Positions 17,574 through 26,939 of a DNA stretch of 61,937 nucleotides are shown in pieces. The notes under the pieces were generated by a model. That model was not told where the DNA came from and searched no databases. It was given only the letters and a program-made list of their open reading frames with translations. The position numbers were made by a program, and so were the translations under genes. Origin of the DNA: an uncultured Clostridia bacterium. Lineage in GTDB: Bacteria; Bacillota; Clostridia; Christensenellales; Borkfalkiaceae. The DNA lies in the NCBI GenBank assembly GCA_944340905.1, contig CALVLT010000009.1:1-61937 (forward strand). Direction: 5' to 3'. How positions within the stretch are numbered: position 1 is the stretch's first letter; each line of letters starts with the position of its first letter.

Positions 17574-19898
17574 ATGGATACGAACAGAGTGATGATATTG
17601 TCCGTCATTCCCATGCGGACGCAGGTCGTGTTTCCCGATACGACGGTCGCGTTCGACGTCGGGCGCGGCGTCTCGCTCGCTGCCGTCGAGCGCGCCGACG
17701 CAAATGATAAATACGTCTTTGTGACAAGGCAGACCGATCCCGAGAAGGAATTCCCCGAGGGGGAGGATCTTTGCAAGGTGGGAACGGTGTGCGTCATCCG
17801 CCAGGCGACCCGCCTGCCCGGGGACAGGGTGCGCGTGTTCGTTGCGGGGCAGTACCGCGCCGTCGCGCGCAATTTCCGCCTGGAGAACGGGTATATCTAC
17901 GCCGTCACCGAAGAGCTTTCCGCCATTCACGGCGACCCTTCGCTGGAGGAGGCGTTCTTCCGCACGGCAAAGGAACTGGTCAAAGAGATCGTCGGCAGCG
18001 AATCCAAGTCCGCCAAGGAGCTGGACGCCGCGCTGACGGGCATCTCCGATCCCGACACCTATATCAACGTCTGTGCGCATCATCTGCGCCTGCGCGACCC
18101 CGTCAAACAGGAACTTCTGGAGGAGACGGTGCTCGTGCGCAGGCTGCGGCTGTTCGAGCAGTGCCTGAATACCGAGGTGGAGATCGAAAAGCTCGAGCGC
18201 AAGATCGCGCAGGACGTGCGCCGCAGCATCGAAAAATCGCAGAAGGAGTACTTCCTGCGCGAGCAGCTCAAGGCGATCCACGCCGAACTGGGCGACGATG
18301 TGGAGGAAAACGAGCGCCTGCGTGAAAAGCTGCTTGCCAAGGGGCTGCCGCAGGCGGTGGAGGAGAAGGCGCTTGCCGAACTCAGACGCATGGACAAGAT
18401 GCCGCCCTCTTCCCCCGAATACACGGTGCTCAGGAATTATGCGGACTGGCTCATCGACCTTCCCTGGCGGGAGCAGACGACGGACACCGAGCGGCTCTCC
18501 GACGTGGAAAAGGTGCTCAATGCCGACCACTACGGGCTGGAAAAGATCAAGGAGCGCGTTGTGGAATATCTCGCCGTCCTCAAGCTGACGGGCGAGCTGA
18601 AGGCGCCCATTCTCTGCCTTGTCGGGCCGCCCGGCGTGGGCAAAACGAGCGTCGCCATGTCCATCGCCCGCGCGCTGGGCAGAAAGTTCGTGCGCATGAG
18701 CCTGGGCGGCGTCAAGGACGAGGCGGAGATCAGGGGGCACCGCCGCACTTATATCGGCGCCATGCCGGGGCGCATCATCTATGAAATGAAGAATGCGGGT
18801 TCCGTCAATCCCGTGTTCCTTCTCGACGAGGTGGACAAGATTTCCTCCGACATGCGCGGCGATCCCGCCAGCGCCCTTCTGGAGGTGCTTGACCCCGAAC
18901 AGAACGCCACCTTCCGCGACAGGTATCTGGAAGTTCCCTACGACCTTTCAAAGGTCATGTTCATCGCCACCGCAAACACGCTCGACACCATCCCCGGGCC
19001 GCTGCGCGACCGCATGGAGATCATCGAACTCTCGGGCTACACGCCCGACGAGAAAGAGGAGATCGCCAAGCGCTATCTCGTGCCCAAAAAGCGCAAAGAG
19101 AACGGGCTGGAAGAGGGGCAGCTTCGCTTCACGGACGGCGCCCTTGCGGCGATCATCGACGGCTATACGATGGAGGCGGGCGTGCGTTCGCTCGAGCGCA
19201 CCATCGGCACGGTGTGCAGAAAGGCGGCGGTGCGTATCGCCAAGGGCGAGGAGAGCGCCATCGTCGTCACCAAGACAAATCTTGAAAAATTCCTCGGCGC
19301 AAAGCGCTTTCTCCATGAGGACGAGATGCGCGACGAGGACGAGGTGGGCGCCGCCACGGGACTTGCGTGGACGGCGGTCGGCGGCATGCCGCTCACCATC
19401 GAAGTCTCCGCCATGCAGGGCAAGGGTGACATCCTTCTGACCGGAAAACTCGGGGACGTCATGAAGGAATCGGCGCGCGCCGCCATCAGCTATATCCGCG
19501 CCCATGCCGAAAAGTACGGCATTTCGGACGAGGCGTTCGAGCACAAGGATATTCACATCCACGTGCCCGAGGGCGCAACGCCCAAGGACGGGCCGTCTGC
19601 GGGCATCACGATGGCGACTGCCATTTTGTCCGCGTTCACTGGCCAGCCCGTGCGCCGCGACGTCGCCATGACGGGCGAGATCACGCTGCGCGGCAAGGTG
19701 CTGCCCATCGGCGGTCTCAAGGAAAAGGCGCTCGCCGCAAACCGCATCGGCATCCACGACATCATCATTCCCGAGGAAAACAAGAAGGACGTGGAGGATA
19801 TTCCCGAGAACGTGCGCAAGCACCTCAACTTTATCTGCGTGAGCGACGTCGATCAGGTGTTCCGCAACGCTGTCACGGGGATCCACTATGCAGGTTAA
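17574..19898 (+). CDS. lon: ATP-dependent protease Lon
   Basis: The 774-residue protease degrades misfolded and regulatory proteins. It has an N-terminal substrate-binding LON domain, an AAA+ module with Walker [10 protein letters not shown] near residue 352, Walker [10 protein letters not shown], and the Ser-Lys protease domain with catalytic Ser in PKDGPSAGI (about residue 673) and Lys in [10 protein letters not shown] (about 716). It overlaps engB by 11 bp, the same pairing as in B. subtilis (lonA-ysxC). A weak TTGAAA/TAAATG promoter is visible 70 bp upstream; no CIRCE element was seen. Confidence 0.97.
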   Translation: MDTNRVMILSVIPMRTQVVFPDTTVAFDVGRGVSLAAVERADANDKYVFVTRQTDPEKEFPEGEDLCKVGTVCVIRQATRLPGDRVRVFVAGQYRAVARNFRLENGYIYAVTEELSAIHGDPSLEEAFFRTAKELVKEIVGSESKSAKELDAALTGISDPDTYINVCAHHLRLRDPVKQELLEETVLVRRLRLFEQCLNTEVEIEKLERKIAQDVRRSIEKSQKEYFLREQLKAIHAELGDDVEENERLREKLLAKGLPQAVEEKALAELRRMDKMPPSSPEYTVLRNYADWLIDLPWREQTTDTERLSDVEKVLNADHYGLEKIKERVVEYLAVLKLTGELKAPILCLVGPPGVGKTSVAMSIARALGRKFVRMSLGGVKDEAEIRGHRRTYIGAMPGRIIYEMKNAGSVNPVFLLDEVDKISSDMRGDPASALLEVLDPEQNATFRDRYLEVPYDLSKVMFIATANTLDTIPGPLRDRMEIIELSGYTPDEKEEIAKRYLVPKKRKENGLEEGQLRFTDGALAAIIDGYTMEAGVRSLERTIGTVCRKAAVRIAKGEESAIVVTKTNLEKFLGAKRFLHEDEMRDEDEVGAATGLAWTAVGGMPLTIEVSAMQGKGDILLTGKLGDVMKESARAAISYIRAHAEKYGISDEAFEHKDIHIHVPEGATPKDGPSAGITMATAILSAFTGQPVRRDVAMTGEITLRGKVLPIGGLKEKALAANRIGIHDIIIPEENKKDVEDIPENVRKHLNFICVSDVDQVFRNAVTGIHYAG

Positions 19899-20523
19899 AA
19901 ACGCAACATTTCTGACGAGTGCGGCGCGGGCGGAGCAGTTCCTCCGCCCGCAAAAGCCCATGATCGCCGTGTGCGGCAAGTCGAACGCGGGCAAGAGCAC
20001 CCTCATCAACATGCTGGCGGGCAGAAAGAACCTGGCAAAGACGAGCGCCGCGCCCGGCAGAACGCGCCTCGTCAACTACTTCGATTTCGGCGAATTCTGG
20101 CTTGCCGATCTCCCGGGCTACGGCTATGCCGCCGTCTCCAAGGCGGAACAGGCAAAGTGGGCAAAGACGCTCGACGCGTTCTTCGCCAACAGGGAGGACG
20201 TGCGCCACGTCTTTCTGCTCTCCGACATCCGCCGCGATCCCTCGGCGGACGACAGGCAGATGGTGGAGTTCCTCACCTATCACGGCATGCCCTTTACGGT
20301 CATCGCCACCAAGAGCGATAAGCTCTCGCGCATGAAGTGCAAGGAGCGCGTGCGCGCCGTTGCCAACGCCTTCGGGCTGGGGGCGGACAACGTGATCGCC
20401 GCCTCGGGCGTGACGGGGGAGGGCAGGGACGCCCTTCTTGCACGCATCGGGCAGGTCTGCACGGCTGCCGCCATGCCGTCTGCGGAAGAGGGATCGGAAC
20501 AGGACGGAATGCGGAAAATCTGA
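19888..20523 (+). CDS. engB: Ribosome biogenesis GTPase EngB/YsxC
   Basis: The 211-residue GTPase assists 50S assembly. Motifs: G1 GKSNAGKSTL near residue 30, G2 in AAPGRTRLVNYF, G3 DLPGYGYA, G4 TKSDKL and G5 ASGVTGEG. The start lies within the last codons of lon, implying coupling. Confidence 0.95.
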   Translation: MQVKNATFLTSAARAEQFLRPQKPMIAVCGKSNAGKSTLINMLAGRKNLAKTSAAPGRTRLVNYFDFGEFWLADLPGYGYAAVSKAEQAKWAKTLDAFFANREDVRHVFLLSDIRRDPSADDRQMVEFLTYHGMPFTVIATKSDKLSRMKCKERVRAVANAFGLGADNVIAASGVTGEGRDALLARIGQVCTAAAMPSAEEGSEQDGMRKI

Positions 20524-20625
20524 TATTCGGGAAAGCGGCGGGCAGGCGTCCGCCGCTTTGCAGTCCGTCCGCGCAGCTCCCGCGCCGCCCTCCGCATGAA
20601 TAATTTCATGCGGATATGACATACA

Positions 20626-21513
20626 ATGAATGTGAACGAAACGTCGTTTTCAAGGAAGTATCGCCGCACAATGGTCGTTCTCATCGTAATCGCGGCAGTT
20701 CTCGTCGCGTTTGCCGCCGTCTGTCTGTGGGGCGCATGGGAAAACACTGCCGTCCAGCTCCACCGCATTTCCGCTGCCGACGAGCGCCTGCCGTCCGCCT
20801 TTGACGGCTTTACGTTTGCGCACGTGTCCGATCTGCACAACACGCAGTTCGGGCAGGATCAGTCGCAGCTGTGCGCACTCATCGCCGAGGCGAAGCCGGA
20901 CGCCATTGTCGTGACGGGGGACGTCATCGACAAGCGCCGCCCGGGGACCGAACATGCCCTCGATTTCTTTGAGCGCGCCGTCCGTATCGCGCCTGTCTAC
21001 TATGTGACGGGCAATCACGAGGCGGTTTCCAAGGAATACCCTGCCCTGCGCGCGGCGATCGGGGCGATGGGGGTGACGGTGCTGGATGATTGCGCGCTTG
21101 CCTTGGAGCGCGGCGGGGAGCGCATCACGCTCGCGGGAGTCGATGACCCCATCTTCACGACGGCGGAGGCGGAAAAGAACGCGCAGCTTATGCGCACAAA
21201 ACTTGCGGACGTACTCAAAGAACGTGAACATTTCACCGTTCTTTTGACGCACCGCCCCGAATTGTTTGCAGTGTACCGCGAGATGGGCGCCGACCTGATC
21301 TTCGCGGGGCATGCGCACGGCGGACAGTTCCGCCTTCCGTGGGGACAGGGCGTGATCGCGCCCAACCAGGGGCTGTTTCCCAAGTATACGCAGGGCATGT
21401 ACGAGGAAGAGGGCGCAAAGATGGTGGTCAGCCGCGGGCTGGGCAACAGTTCCATTCCCATCCGCCTGAACAACCGCCCCGAGGTCGTGGCGGTGACGCT
21501 GAAAAAAATATAA
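20626..21513 (+). CDS. Membrane-anchored metallophosphoesterase
   Basis: The 295-residue protein has one N-terminal membrane helix (about residues 16-37) and then an extracytoplasmic calcineurin-like phosphoesterase domain: DLHNTQF (DxH), GDVID, GNHE, THRPE and GHAHGGQ, all five metal-binding blocks. Homologues include YkuE-type phosphodiesterases/phosphatases. Physiological substrate unknown. It follows engB after 102 bp and ends at a terminator. Confidence 0.9.
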   Translation: MNVNETSFSRKYRRTMVVLIVIAAVLVAFAAVCLWGAWENTAVQLHRISAADERLPSAFDGFTFAHVSDLHNTQFGQDQSQLCALIAEAKPDAIVVTGDVIDKRRPGTEHALDFFERAVRIAPVYYVTGNHEAVSKEYPALRAAIGAMGVTVLDDCALALERGGERITLAGVDDPIFTTAEAEKNAQLMRTKLADVLKEREHFTVLLTHRPELFAVYREMGADLIFAGHAHGGQFRLPWGQGVIAPNQGLFPKYTQGMYEEEGAKMVVSRGLGNSSIPIRLNNRPEVVAVTLKKI

Positions 21514-21516
21514 AAA

Positions 21517-21545
21517 GACGGCGCGCGGAGTGTGCGCCGTTTGAT
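21517..21545 (+). terminator. Terminator after the phosphoesterase gene
   Basis: Stem acggcgc / gcgccgt directly after the stop codon, followed by ttgatttt. Confidence 0.75.
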
Positions 21546-21591
21546 TTTGCGGGGAATGCCGGCACGGCTGCGCCGTGCAACGTTTGGTCGC

Positions 21592-21620
21592 GTGACATTT
21601 TCCCGCCCGTATGCTATCAT
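21592..21620 (+). promoter_or_regulatory. Promoter for the membrane XRE regulator
   Basis: GTGACA at 21592, 17-bp spacer, TATCAT at 21615; then ggaggtgagg ribosome site. Confidence 0.7.
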
Positions 21621-21640
21621 TTTGGGCGGAGGTGAGGATT

Positions 21641-22120
21641 ATGACCTTAGGGGAAAAGTTGAAACAGTACCGCGCACAGGCAGGCCTGACGCAGCAGGAA
21701 CTTGCCGACAGGCTGTTCGTGACGCGCGCCGCCGTCTCCAAATGGGAGCGCGATCTCGGCTATCCGGGCATCGACAGCCTGAGGCTGCTCGCTGCGCAGA
21801 TGGGCTGCACGCTCGATGAGCTTGTCTCGGAGGACGACGTAGAAAATCAGCGCAGGCTGGAAAACAGGGCGGCAAAGCGCATGTATGTGTGCGCGATCGC
21901 CTGTTTTGCCGTGGCGGTCGTATTTGCGCTGCTGGCTTATTTTCTCGAAGAACCGCTCTGGCTGATCGGGGCGGGGTGTTTTTGTGCGGGCTATCTTGTG
22001 TTCGCGTTCTTTGCGCGCCCGCGCTGGAAACGGCTGGCGGGGAACGGCATCTACCGCGCGGCCGTGTTCGTCATCATGCTGCTCGTCGTTCTTGCCATCA
22101 CGCTCGCGGGATTGGTGTAG
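21641..22120 (+). CDS. XRE-family regulator with membrane segments
   Basis: The 159-residue protein has an N-terminal helix-turn-helix (LGEKLKQYRAQAGLTQQELA then RLFVTRAAVSKWERDLGYP) and three hydrophobic helices in the C-terminal half (about residues 80-98, 103-120 and 135-158). Membrane-tethered XRE regulators of this layout are common in Clostridia; signal and target are unknown. ATG 21641 is chosen over an upstream frame because of the perfect ribosome site. Confidence 0.85.
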   Translation: MTLGEKLKQYRAQAGLTQQELADRLFVTRAAVSKWERDLGYPGIDSLRLLAAQMGCTLDELVSEDDVENQRRLENRAAKRMYVCAIACFAVAVVFALLAYFLEEPLWLIGAGCFCAGYLVFAFFARPRWKRLAGNGIYRAAVFVIMLLVVLAITLAGLV

Positions 22121-22227
22121 TACAATTTTAAGGGGCAGCGAGATAATGGCTGCGCTCCGTTCTGTATGACTGTCCCCGAAGGTGACTGAAGGAGCAGTAC
22201 CGCGGCGGAAAAAGTTTTTTCAGGCGG

Positions 22228-22256
22228 TTGCTATTTTCTGCGCGTTCTGTTATAAT
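22228..22256 (+). promoter_or_regulatory. Promoter for glyA
   Basis: TTGCTA at 22228, 17-bp spacer, TATAAT at 22251. The preceding ~100 bp after the regulator hold no clear gene. Confidence 0.88.
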
Positions 22257-22281
22257 GGGAAAAAAGCAAACGGAGCGCATT

Positions 22282-23532
22282 ATGATCGATCTTACCACTG
22301 TCAGGAACACCGACCCCGAAGTCTGCCAGGCCATGGAGCGCGAACTTTCCCGCCAGCGCGGCAATCTCGAACTCATCGCCAGCGAAAATATCGTCTCGCC
22401 CGCCGTCATGGCGGCGATGGGCAGCCACCTTACCAACAAGTATGCGGAGGGCTATCCCGCAAAGCGCTACTACGGCGGCTGCGAGTTCGTCGATGTGGTG
22501 GAGGACCTCGCGCGCGACCGGCTGAAGGAGCTGTTCGGCTGCGAGCACGCCAACGTGCAGCCCCATTCGGGCGCGCAGGCGAACTTTGCCGTATACTTTG
22601 CCATGCTCAAGCCGGGCGATACCGTCATGGGCATGAACCTCTCGCACGGCGGACACCTGACGCACGGCTCGCCCGTCAACTTCTCGGGAACCTTCTTCAA
22701 CATTGTTCCCTACGGCGTATCCGAACGCACGGAGACCATCGACTATGACGAGATGGAGCGCATCGCCCTCGAATGCAGTCCCAGGATGATCGTGGCGGGC
22801 GCAAGCGCCTATCCGCGCACCATCGATTTCGCCCGCATCCGCGCCATCTGCGACAGGGTGGGGGCGCTCATGATGGTGGATATTGCCCACATTGCGGGGT
22901 TGGTGGCGGCAGGGCTGCACCCCTCGCCCGTGCCCTACGCCGATTTTGTGACGACCACCACCCACAAGACGCTGCGCGGGCCGCGCGGCGGCGCCATCAT
23001 GTGCAAGGAGCAGTACGCAAAGGCCATCGACAAGGCGGTGTTCCCCGGCACGCAGGGTGGACCGCTGATGCACGTCATTGCGGCGAAGGCGGTCGCCTTC
23101 AAGGAGGCGCTCACGCCCGAATTCAGGGTTTATCAGCAGCAGATCGTCAGGAACGCGGCGGCGATGGCGGCACGGTTCACCCAAAACGGCGTGCGCCTTG
23201 TTTCGGGCGGAACGGACAACCACCTCATGCTGCTCGACTTGCGCGGGGAAAACCTGACGGGCAAAGAGCTGGAGGCGTTGCTCGACAGGGCGCATATCAC
23301 GGCGAACAAGAACACCATTCCCTTTGAAACGACGTCGCCGTTCATCACCAGCGGCGTGCGCATCGGCACGCCCGCCATCACCTCGCGCGGCATGAAGGAG
23401 GGGGAGGCTGCTGAGATCGCCGACCTCGTGACCGAAGTCATCCGCGGCCGCGAAGGGGCGATCGCCGATGTTTCGCGCAAAGTCGCGCAGCTGTGCGACA
23501 GGTTCCCGATCTATCAAGGGGATATTTTGTAA
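22282..23532 (+). CDS. glyA: Serine hydroxymethyltransferase
   Basis: PLP enzyme converting serine plus THF to glycine plus methylene-THF. The 416-residue product shows [38 protein letters not shown] and the PLP-Lys motif [13 protein letters not shown] near residue 225. I start at ATG 22282 (ggagcg ribosome site); the longer frame begins with a TTG inside the promoter. It has its own promoter and terminator. Confidence 0.97.
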   Translation: MIDLTTVRNTDPEVCQAMERELSRQRGNLELIASENIVSPAVMAAMGSHLTNKYAEGYPAKRYYGGCEFVDVVEDLARDRLKELFGCEHANVQPHSGAQANFAVYFAMLKPGDTVMGMNLSHGGHLTHGSPVNFSGTFFNIVPYGVSERTETIDYDEMERIALECSPRMIVAGASAYPRTIDFARIRAICDRVGALMMVDIAHIAGLVAAGLHPSPVPYADFVTTTTHKTLRGPRGGAIMCKEQYAKAIDKAVFPGTQGGPLMHVIAAKAVAFKEALTPEFRVYQQQIVRNAAAMAARFTQNGVRLVSGGTDNHLMLLDLRGENLTGKELEALLDRAHITANKNTIPFETTSPFITSGVRIGTPAITSRGMKEGEAAEIADLVTEVIRGREGAIADVSRKVAQLCDRFPIYQGDIL

Positions 23533-23541
23533 TATCTGCAA

Positions 23542-23584
23542 AAAACACTCCGCCCGCTGTCATCTGACAGCGGGCGGAGTGTTT
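23542..23584. terminator. Bidirectional terminator between glyA and the XRE pair
   Basis: About 20-bp near-perfect stem (aaaacactccgcccgctgtc pairing with gacagcgggcggagtgtttt) with A/T tracts on both sides. Confidence 0.92.
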
Positions 23585-23787
23585 TATTGAATGAGTTCAT
23601 CCAAGGATACTTCAAAAAATTTGGCAAGCTGAATAAAGTGTTTCAATGACGGAACATTCACTCCCCACTCATATGCTTGGTAGGATTGACAGCTAATGCC
23701 AATTTCATCGGCTACGTTTTGCTGCGTAAGATGATATTTTTTCCGCAGACGTTTTAAGTTGCCTGCCAAATTATATAATTCTTCCAT
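23584..23787 (-). CDS. Small XRE-family regulator, paralogue 2
   Basis: The 67-residue, single-domain helix-turn-helix protein (MEELYNLAGNLKRLRKKYHL..) ends at SLDELIQ. It is a paralogue of the gene immediately upstream (6-bp gap), sharing the N-GNLK-LR, SYQAYE and VPSL-FI-LAK blocks. DNA here is AT-richer than flanking genes. It lacks a clear ribosome site, so it is probably coupled to its partner. Confidence 0.85.
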   Translation of the reverse strand: MEELYNLAGNLKRLRKKYHLTQQNVADEIGISCQSYQAYEWGVNVPSLKHFIQLAKFFEVSLDELIQ

Positions 23788-23793
23788 AATATT

Positions 23794-24003
23794 TTATACA
23801 GATTCGATCAGGTCGTCGAGGGAAACATCGTACAGTTTCGCCAATTTGATAAAATTCTCAAGTGTCGGCACGGTGAGTCCCGTTTCATAGGCGTGATAGG
23901 ACTGGTAGCGTATGCCGAGTTGCTGTGCCACATAGGACTGCGTGTAACCGTACTGATTGCGCAATGCCTTTAGATTTTTGGAAATCTGATATAATTCTTG
24001 CAT
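23794..24003 (-). CDS. Small XRE-family regulator, paralogue 1
   Basis: The 69-residue helix-turn-helix protein starts MQELYQISKNLKALRNQYGY. The start at 24003 is favoured over 24015 because the upstream ATG lies in the ggaggg ribosome site and because it aligns with the paralogue. It is divergent from a small gene at 24085 and the shared intergenic region carries two TAGTTTNAAACTA palindromes, the likely binding sites of one or both regulators. Confidence 0.87.
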   Translation of the reverse strand: MQELYQISKNLKALRNQYGYTQSYVAQQLGIRYQSYHAYETGLTVPTLENFIKLAKLYDVSLDDLIESV

Positions 24004-24019
24004 TTGTCCCTCCAAACAC

Positions 24020-24072
24020 TTGACATTTTATAGTTTCAAACTATAAAATTTAAGAAATGTAGTTTGAAACTA
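24020..24072 (+). promoter_or_regulatory. Promoter with twin palindromic operators
   Basis: TTGACA at 24020 and TATAAA at 24042 (16-bp spacer). A perfect 23-bp odd palindrome (24026-24048, centre 24037, core TATAGTTTCAAACTATA) fills the spacer and -10. A second palindrome TAGTTTGAAACTA (24060-24072) covers the start site up to the ribosome site. Centres are 29 bp apart. This design would give tight repression by a dimeric XRE protein. Confidence 0.8.
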
Positions 24073-24084
24073 TAGGAGGAACAG

Positions 24085-24288
24085 ATGAAAGACGTGGAAA
24101 ATAAGCAGTGTGCGGGGCAATCTCTTACCGCGGGGTTATTGCTGGAAGAAATCAGAGTGATTCTGAAGGACAGTTTTGTGGCGCAGATCAGGAAGGCGGG
24201 GGATGAACTTGTGCTGCGCTTTCCGGGCGGCGAGGTATTCCGCCTCACCGTCTGGCGGCTGCAAGAGCGCGGCGCATCCGCTCCTTGA
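24085..24288 (+). CDS. Small protein of unknown function
   Basis: A 67-residue frame with a strong aggagga ribosome site and a promoter under twin palindromes. Residues 14-50 (GLLLEEIRVILKDSFVAQIR..ELVLRFPGGEVFRLTV) look like a small alpha/beta domain; no signal peptide or membrane helix. I do not recognise the family. Its divergent position beside two XRE regulators suggests a small regulated module. Confidence 0.6.
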   Translation: MKDVENKQCAGQSLTAGLLLEEIRVILKDSFVAQIRKAGDELVLRFPGGEVFRLTVWRLQERGASAP

Positions 24289-24295
24289 ATGACGG

Positions 24296-24402
24296 GTGCA
24301 AAGAAGCCCTCCCTGTGCAAGGGGCGAATGTGTGCGTCATGCGCAGCACCACAGTGTGGTGTGCATGACGCACGGCTCACCCCCGAGGGGGAAGGCTCAA
24401 CC
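24296..24402. repeat. Dispersed structured repeat (CCTCCC...GGGGGAAGG type)
   Basis: Starts aagccctccctgtgcaaggg and contains a long hairpin in which gtgcgtcatgc pairs with gcatgacgcac around accaca/tgtggt. A close copy lies at 31861-31940, and looser ones at 48470-48530 and 32190-32263. Confidence 0.75.
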
Positions 24403-24446
24403 GTGTTTACATCATGGTTCCATGTCTGTAAGGAGCATGAAAATGC

Positions 24447-24475
24447 TTGACAGAATGCAGTCCGCGTACTATAAT
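24447..24475 (+). promoter_or_regulatory. Promoter for the FMN riboswitch-ribU transcript
   Basis: TTGACA at 24447, 17-bp spacer, TATAAT at 24470. Confidence 0.92.
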
Positions 24476-24488
24476 ACAGGCAATCGAA

Positions 24489-24600
24489 TATTCTTTGGGG
24501 CGGAGTGAAAGTCTCCACCGGCAGTAAAGTCTGCGAAGGGCGCAAGCCCCCGAACGGGTGCAATTCCCGTACCGACGGTCATAGTCCGGATGAGAAAAGA
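24489..24600 (+). ncRNA. FMN riboswitch (RFN element)
   Basis: Contains the conserved RFN blocks ttctttggggcggagtgaa, ccaccggcagt, gcccccgaac, gcaattcccgtaccgac and tagtccggatgagaa in order. It binds FMN and shuts off the downstream riboflavin transporter. Confidence 0.96.
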
Positions 24601-24617
24601 TGGAAAGGCGATATTTC

Positions 24618-24655
24618 CGCGCGCCCCTTTGCAACGAAGGGGCGCGCGTATTTTC
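24618..24655 (+). terminator. Riboswitch-controlled terminator
   Basis: 12-bp stem cgcgcgcccctt / aaggggcgcgcg followed by tattttctt, between the FMN aptamer and ribU. It should form when FMN is bound. Confidence 0.88.
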
Positions 24656-24699
24656 TTGCGGTCAGAGAATATCCGAAAAACATCAAAAGAGGGTATGTT

Positions 24700-25455
24700 A
24701 TGGCAGCAAAAAAGTACTTTTCTTCCACGCGCATTGCGATGATCGCGCTCTTTTCGGCGCTGGCGGCGATCTTGTATATCTTCAATTTCGCCCTGCCGTT
24801 CGCCTTCCCGAGCTTTCTGGAATTCCGCTTTTCAGATGTGCCCGTGCTCATCGGCACCTTTGCGCTCGGGCCGCTCTCCGGCTGCGTCATCGTCGTCATG
24901 ATGGTGCTCATCAAGCTCGTGTGCGTGTCCACTTCCACGATGTTCGTGGGGGACGTGGCGGACATCCTCGTGGGGATTGCGCTCGTCATTCCCGTGGGCC
25001 TCATCTATCAGCGCCGCCGCACCTTTAAGGGAGCGCTGCTGGGACTTACGGTCGGCTCGCTCATCTCCACCGCGCTGGCGGTGCTTCTCAACCGCTTTAT
25101 GCTCGTGCCCGCCTATATCTATCTCATGTTCGGCGGCAGCTGGGAGCCGCTGCTCGGCATGATGACCCCCCTGTTCCCGAGCTGCACGCAGGAAAACTTT
25201 TACAGCATCTATCTGTGGGCCGCCATACTGCCCTTTAATCTGCTGCGCTGTTTGGTGGCGTCCCTCATCACCTTGCCCGTCTATAAGCACATTTCGCGCG
25301 CCATCAACCGCCTGAATGCCAAGCTCACGCCCAAGAAAAAGGCGTCCGCGGCGGGGGAGCGCTATTCCACGGCGCTCATCATCGTCGGTTTTGCGCTCGC
25401 CGTGCTCATCCTTATCTTCTTCGCCGTGCTGCATTATATGCTGACGCAGGGCTGA
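24700..25455 (+). CDS. ribU: Riboflavin transporter, ECF S component RibU
   Basis: The 251-residue integral membrane protein has about six hydrophobic helices. The N-terminal region IAMIALFSALAAILYIFNF and FLEFRFSDVPVLIGTFALGP are typical of riboflavin-specific S components. It needs the ECF-AAT energising module, not encoded here. Placement directly behind an FMN riboswitch fixes the substrate. The last ~60 residues form a basic loop and a final helix longer than in most RibU. Confidence 0.93.
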   Translation: MAAKKYFSSTRIAMIALFSALAAILYIFNFALPFAFPSFLEFRFSDVPVLIGTFALGPLSGCVIVVMMVLIKLVCVSTSTMFVGDVADILVGIALVIPVGLIYQRRRTFKGALLGLTVGSLISTALAVLLNRFMLVPAYIYLMFGGSWEPLLGMMTPLFPSCTQENFYSIYLWAAILPFNLLRCLVASLITLPVYKHISRAINRLNAKLTPKKKASAAGERYSTALIIVGFALAVLILIFFAVLHYMLTQG

Positions 25456-25469
25456 CCGATGGAAAATTC

Positions 25470-25498
25470 TTGCAAAAAATCGCCGTATGCGGTATAAT
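25470..25498 (+). promoter_or_regulatory. Promoter abutting the tsaE start codon
   Basis: TTGCAA at 25470, 17-bp spacer, TATAAT at 25493. The expected start of transcription (about 25505) is at most a few bases from ATG 25508, so the mRNA should be leaderless. Confidence 0.85.
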
Positions 25499-25507
25499 AG
25501 CCGTGAT

Positions 25508-25906
25508 ATGGCGATTTTTCTTTCCCGCTCACCCGAGGAGACCCGGGCGTGGGCGGAAACCTATGCAAAGACGCTCTCGGCGGGCGACGTCGTTCTGCTG
25601 GACGGCGAGATGGGCGCGGGCAAGACGGTGCTCGCGCAGGGCATCGCGCGCGGGCTGGGCGTGGAAGAGGACGTCTTAAGCCCCACCTACGCCTATGTCA
25701 ACAGCTATGCGCCCCTGTTCCACTTTGACTGCTATCGCATCGGGAGCGTGCGGCAGGCGGAGGAGCTTGGATTTTCCGACTACTTCGACGCGGGCAAGGT
25801 CTGCCTTGTGGAGTGGAGCGAGAACATCGCCCCGCTCTTGCCCGCGCACTGCAAGCGCATCGTCATCCGCAAGACGGGGGAGAACGAACGGGAGATTGAA
25901 ACATGA
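25508..25906 (+). CDS. tsaE: tRNA t6A biosynthesis ATPase TsaE
   Basis: The 132-residue ATPase works with TsaB and TsaD in making N6-threonylcarbamoyl-A37 in tRNA. Walker A is GEMGAGKTVL near residue 35; SPTYAYVN and HFDCYRI follow as in the family. No ribosome site precedes ATG 25508. It overlaps tsaB by ATGA. Confidence 0.93.
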   Translation: MAIFLSRSPEETRAWAETYAKTLSAGDVVLLDGEMGAGKTVLAQGIARGLGVEEDVLSPTYAYVNSYAPLFHFDCYRIGSVRQAEELGFSDYFDAGKVCLVEWSENIAPLLPAHCKRIVIRKTGENEREIET

Positions 25907-26508
25907 AATTTCTTGCCATCGATACGAGCGGAAAGCAGCTCAACGTCGTTGCGGTGAACGGGGAACAGCAGATCGTTTCCCGCCATACCGACTGTGCCAT
26001 GCAGCACTCCGTCCTGCTGATGGACGCGGTGGACGCCGCGCTGAACGGGGCGGGGCTGAGGGCGGCGGACTGCGATTTCTTTGCGTGCGTGGTTGGCCCC
26101 GGGTCGTTTACGGGCATCCGCATCGGCATTGCCACAATCAAGGGGCTTTGCCTCGCGTGCGGAAAGCCCGCGCTTTCGCTCACCTCTTTCGATGCGCTCG
26201 CATACGCTGATAAGAGCGGAAAAAAGCTCTGCCTGGTGGATGCGGGGCACGGCAACTACTACGCCTGCGGCTATTGCGGCGTGCAGGTGTGTGTGCCTCC
26301 CGCCTTTCTTGCGCGCGCGGACGCGGATACGCTCATCCGGGAGGGGTATGCGCCCGTCGGGTATGCGCCCCTGTTTGAGGGGGTGAAGGAGGCAGACGCG
26401 GCGCAGGGGCTGCTGTTTGCCTCCGCTGCAAAGGCGCAGGAGGCGTGCGGCGCGCACGCGCTCGAGGCGGTGTACCTGCGCAAGTCCTCTGCGGAGGAGA
26501 TGCGGTGA
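25903..26508 (+). CDS. tsaB: tRNA t6A biosynthesis protein TsaB
   Basis: The 201-residue protein has the actin-like/ASKHA fold shown by LAIDTSGKQLNVV and GPGSFTGIRIGIATIKGL. It is the TsaD partner. TsaD itself is not in this window. The gene lies in the tsaE-tsaB-rimI operon with 4-bp overlaps. Confidence 0.93.
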   Translation: MKFLAIDTSGKQLNVVAVNGEQQIVSRHTDCAMQHSVLLMDAVDAALNGAGLRAADCDFFACVVGPGSFTGIRIGIATIKGLCLACGKPALSLTSFDALAYADKSGKKLCLVDAGHGNYYACGYCGVQVCVPPAFLARADADTLIREGYAPVGYAPLFEGVKEADAAQGLLFASAAKAQEACGAHALEAVYLRKSSAEEMR

Positions 26509-26939
26509 ACGGGCGCGCCTGGGAATATGCCGACCTGTCCGCGATCGCCGCGCTCGAAAAGGAGTGTTTTTCCGATCCGTGGAACCACCGCATGCTGGCG
26601 GAGTCCTTTCTCTCGGGCCATTTTTACGGCTCTCTGCTCGAGGAGGAGGGCGCCGTCACGGCATACGGCGGCGTGAGCGTGTACGGAGGGGACGCAGAGG
26701 TGCAGCTCATTGGCGTTGCGGAGATGTACCGCCGCTGCGGCAGGGGGAGCCGCGTGCTGGAGGACTTGCTTGAAATTGCGCGGGAGAAGGGGGCGAGGCG
26801 CGTCTTTTTGGAGGTGCGCGTGTCCAATGCTGCCGCGCTCATGCTCTACCTGCGGCACGGATTTTGCGGACTGTATGCCCGTTCGCGCTACTATGCGGAC
26901 GGCGAGGACGCCATCGTCATGGTGAAGGAGCTTGCTTGA
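26505..26939 (+). CDS. rimI: Ribosomal protein S18-alanine N-acetyltransferase RimI
   Basis: The 144-residue GNAT enzyme shows IAALEKECFSDPWN at the N-terminus and an acetyl-CoA loop MYRRCGRGSRVLEDLL, then LEVRVSNAAALMLYLRHGF. The GTG start at 26505 overlaps the tsaB stop. Linkage of rimI to tsaB/tsaE is standard in Firmicutes. Confidence 0.92.
   Translation: MNGRAWEYADLSAIAALEKECFSDPWNHRMLAESFLSGHFYGSLLEEEGAVTAYGGVSVYGGDAEVQLIGVAEMYRRCGRGSRVLEDLLEIAREKGARRVFLEVRVSNAAALMLYLRHGFCGLYARSRYYADGEDAIVMVKELA

Noticed and set aside
24489-24700. Extended N-terminus of ribU from base 24505
   Set aside because: That part of the frame lies inside the FMN riboswitch and its terminator; the real start is ATG 24700.
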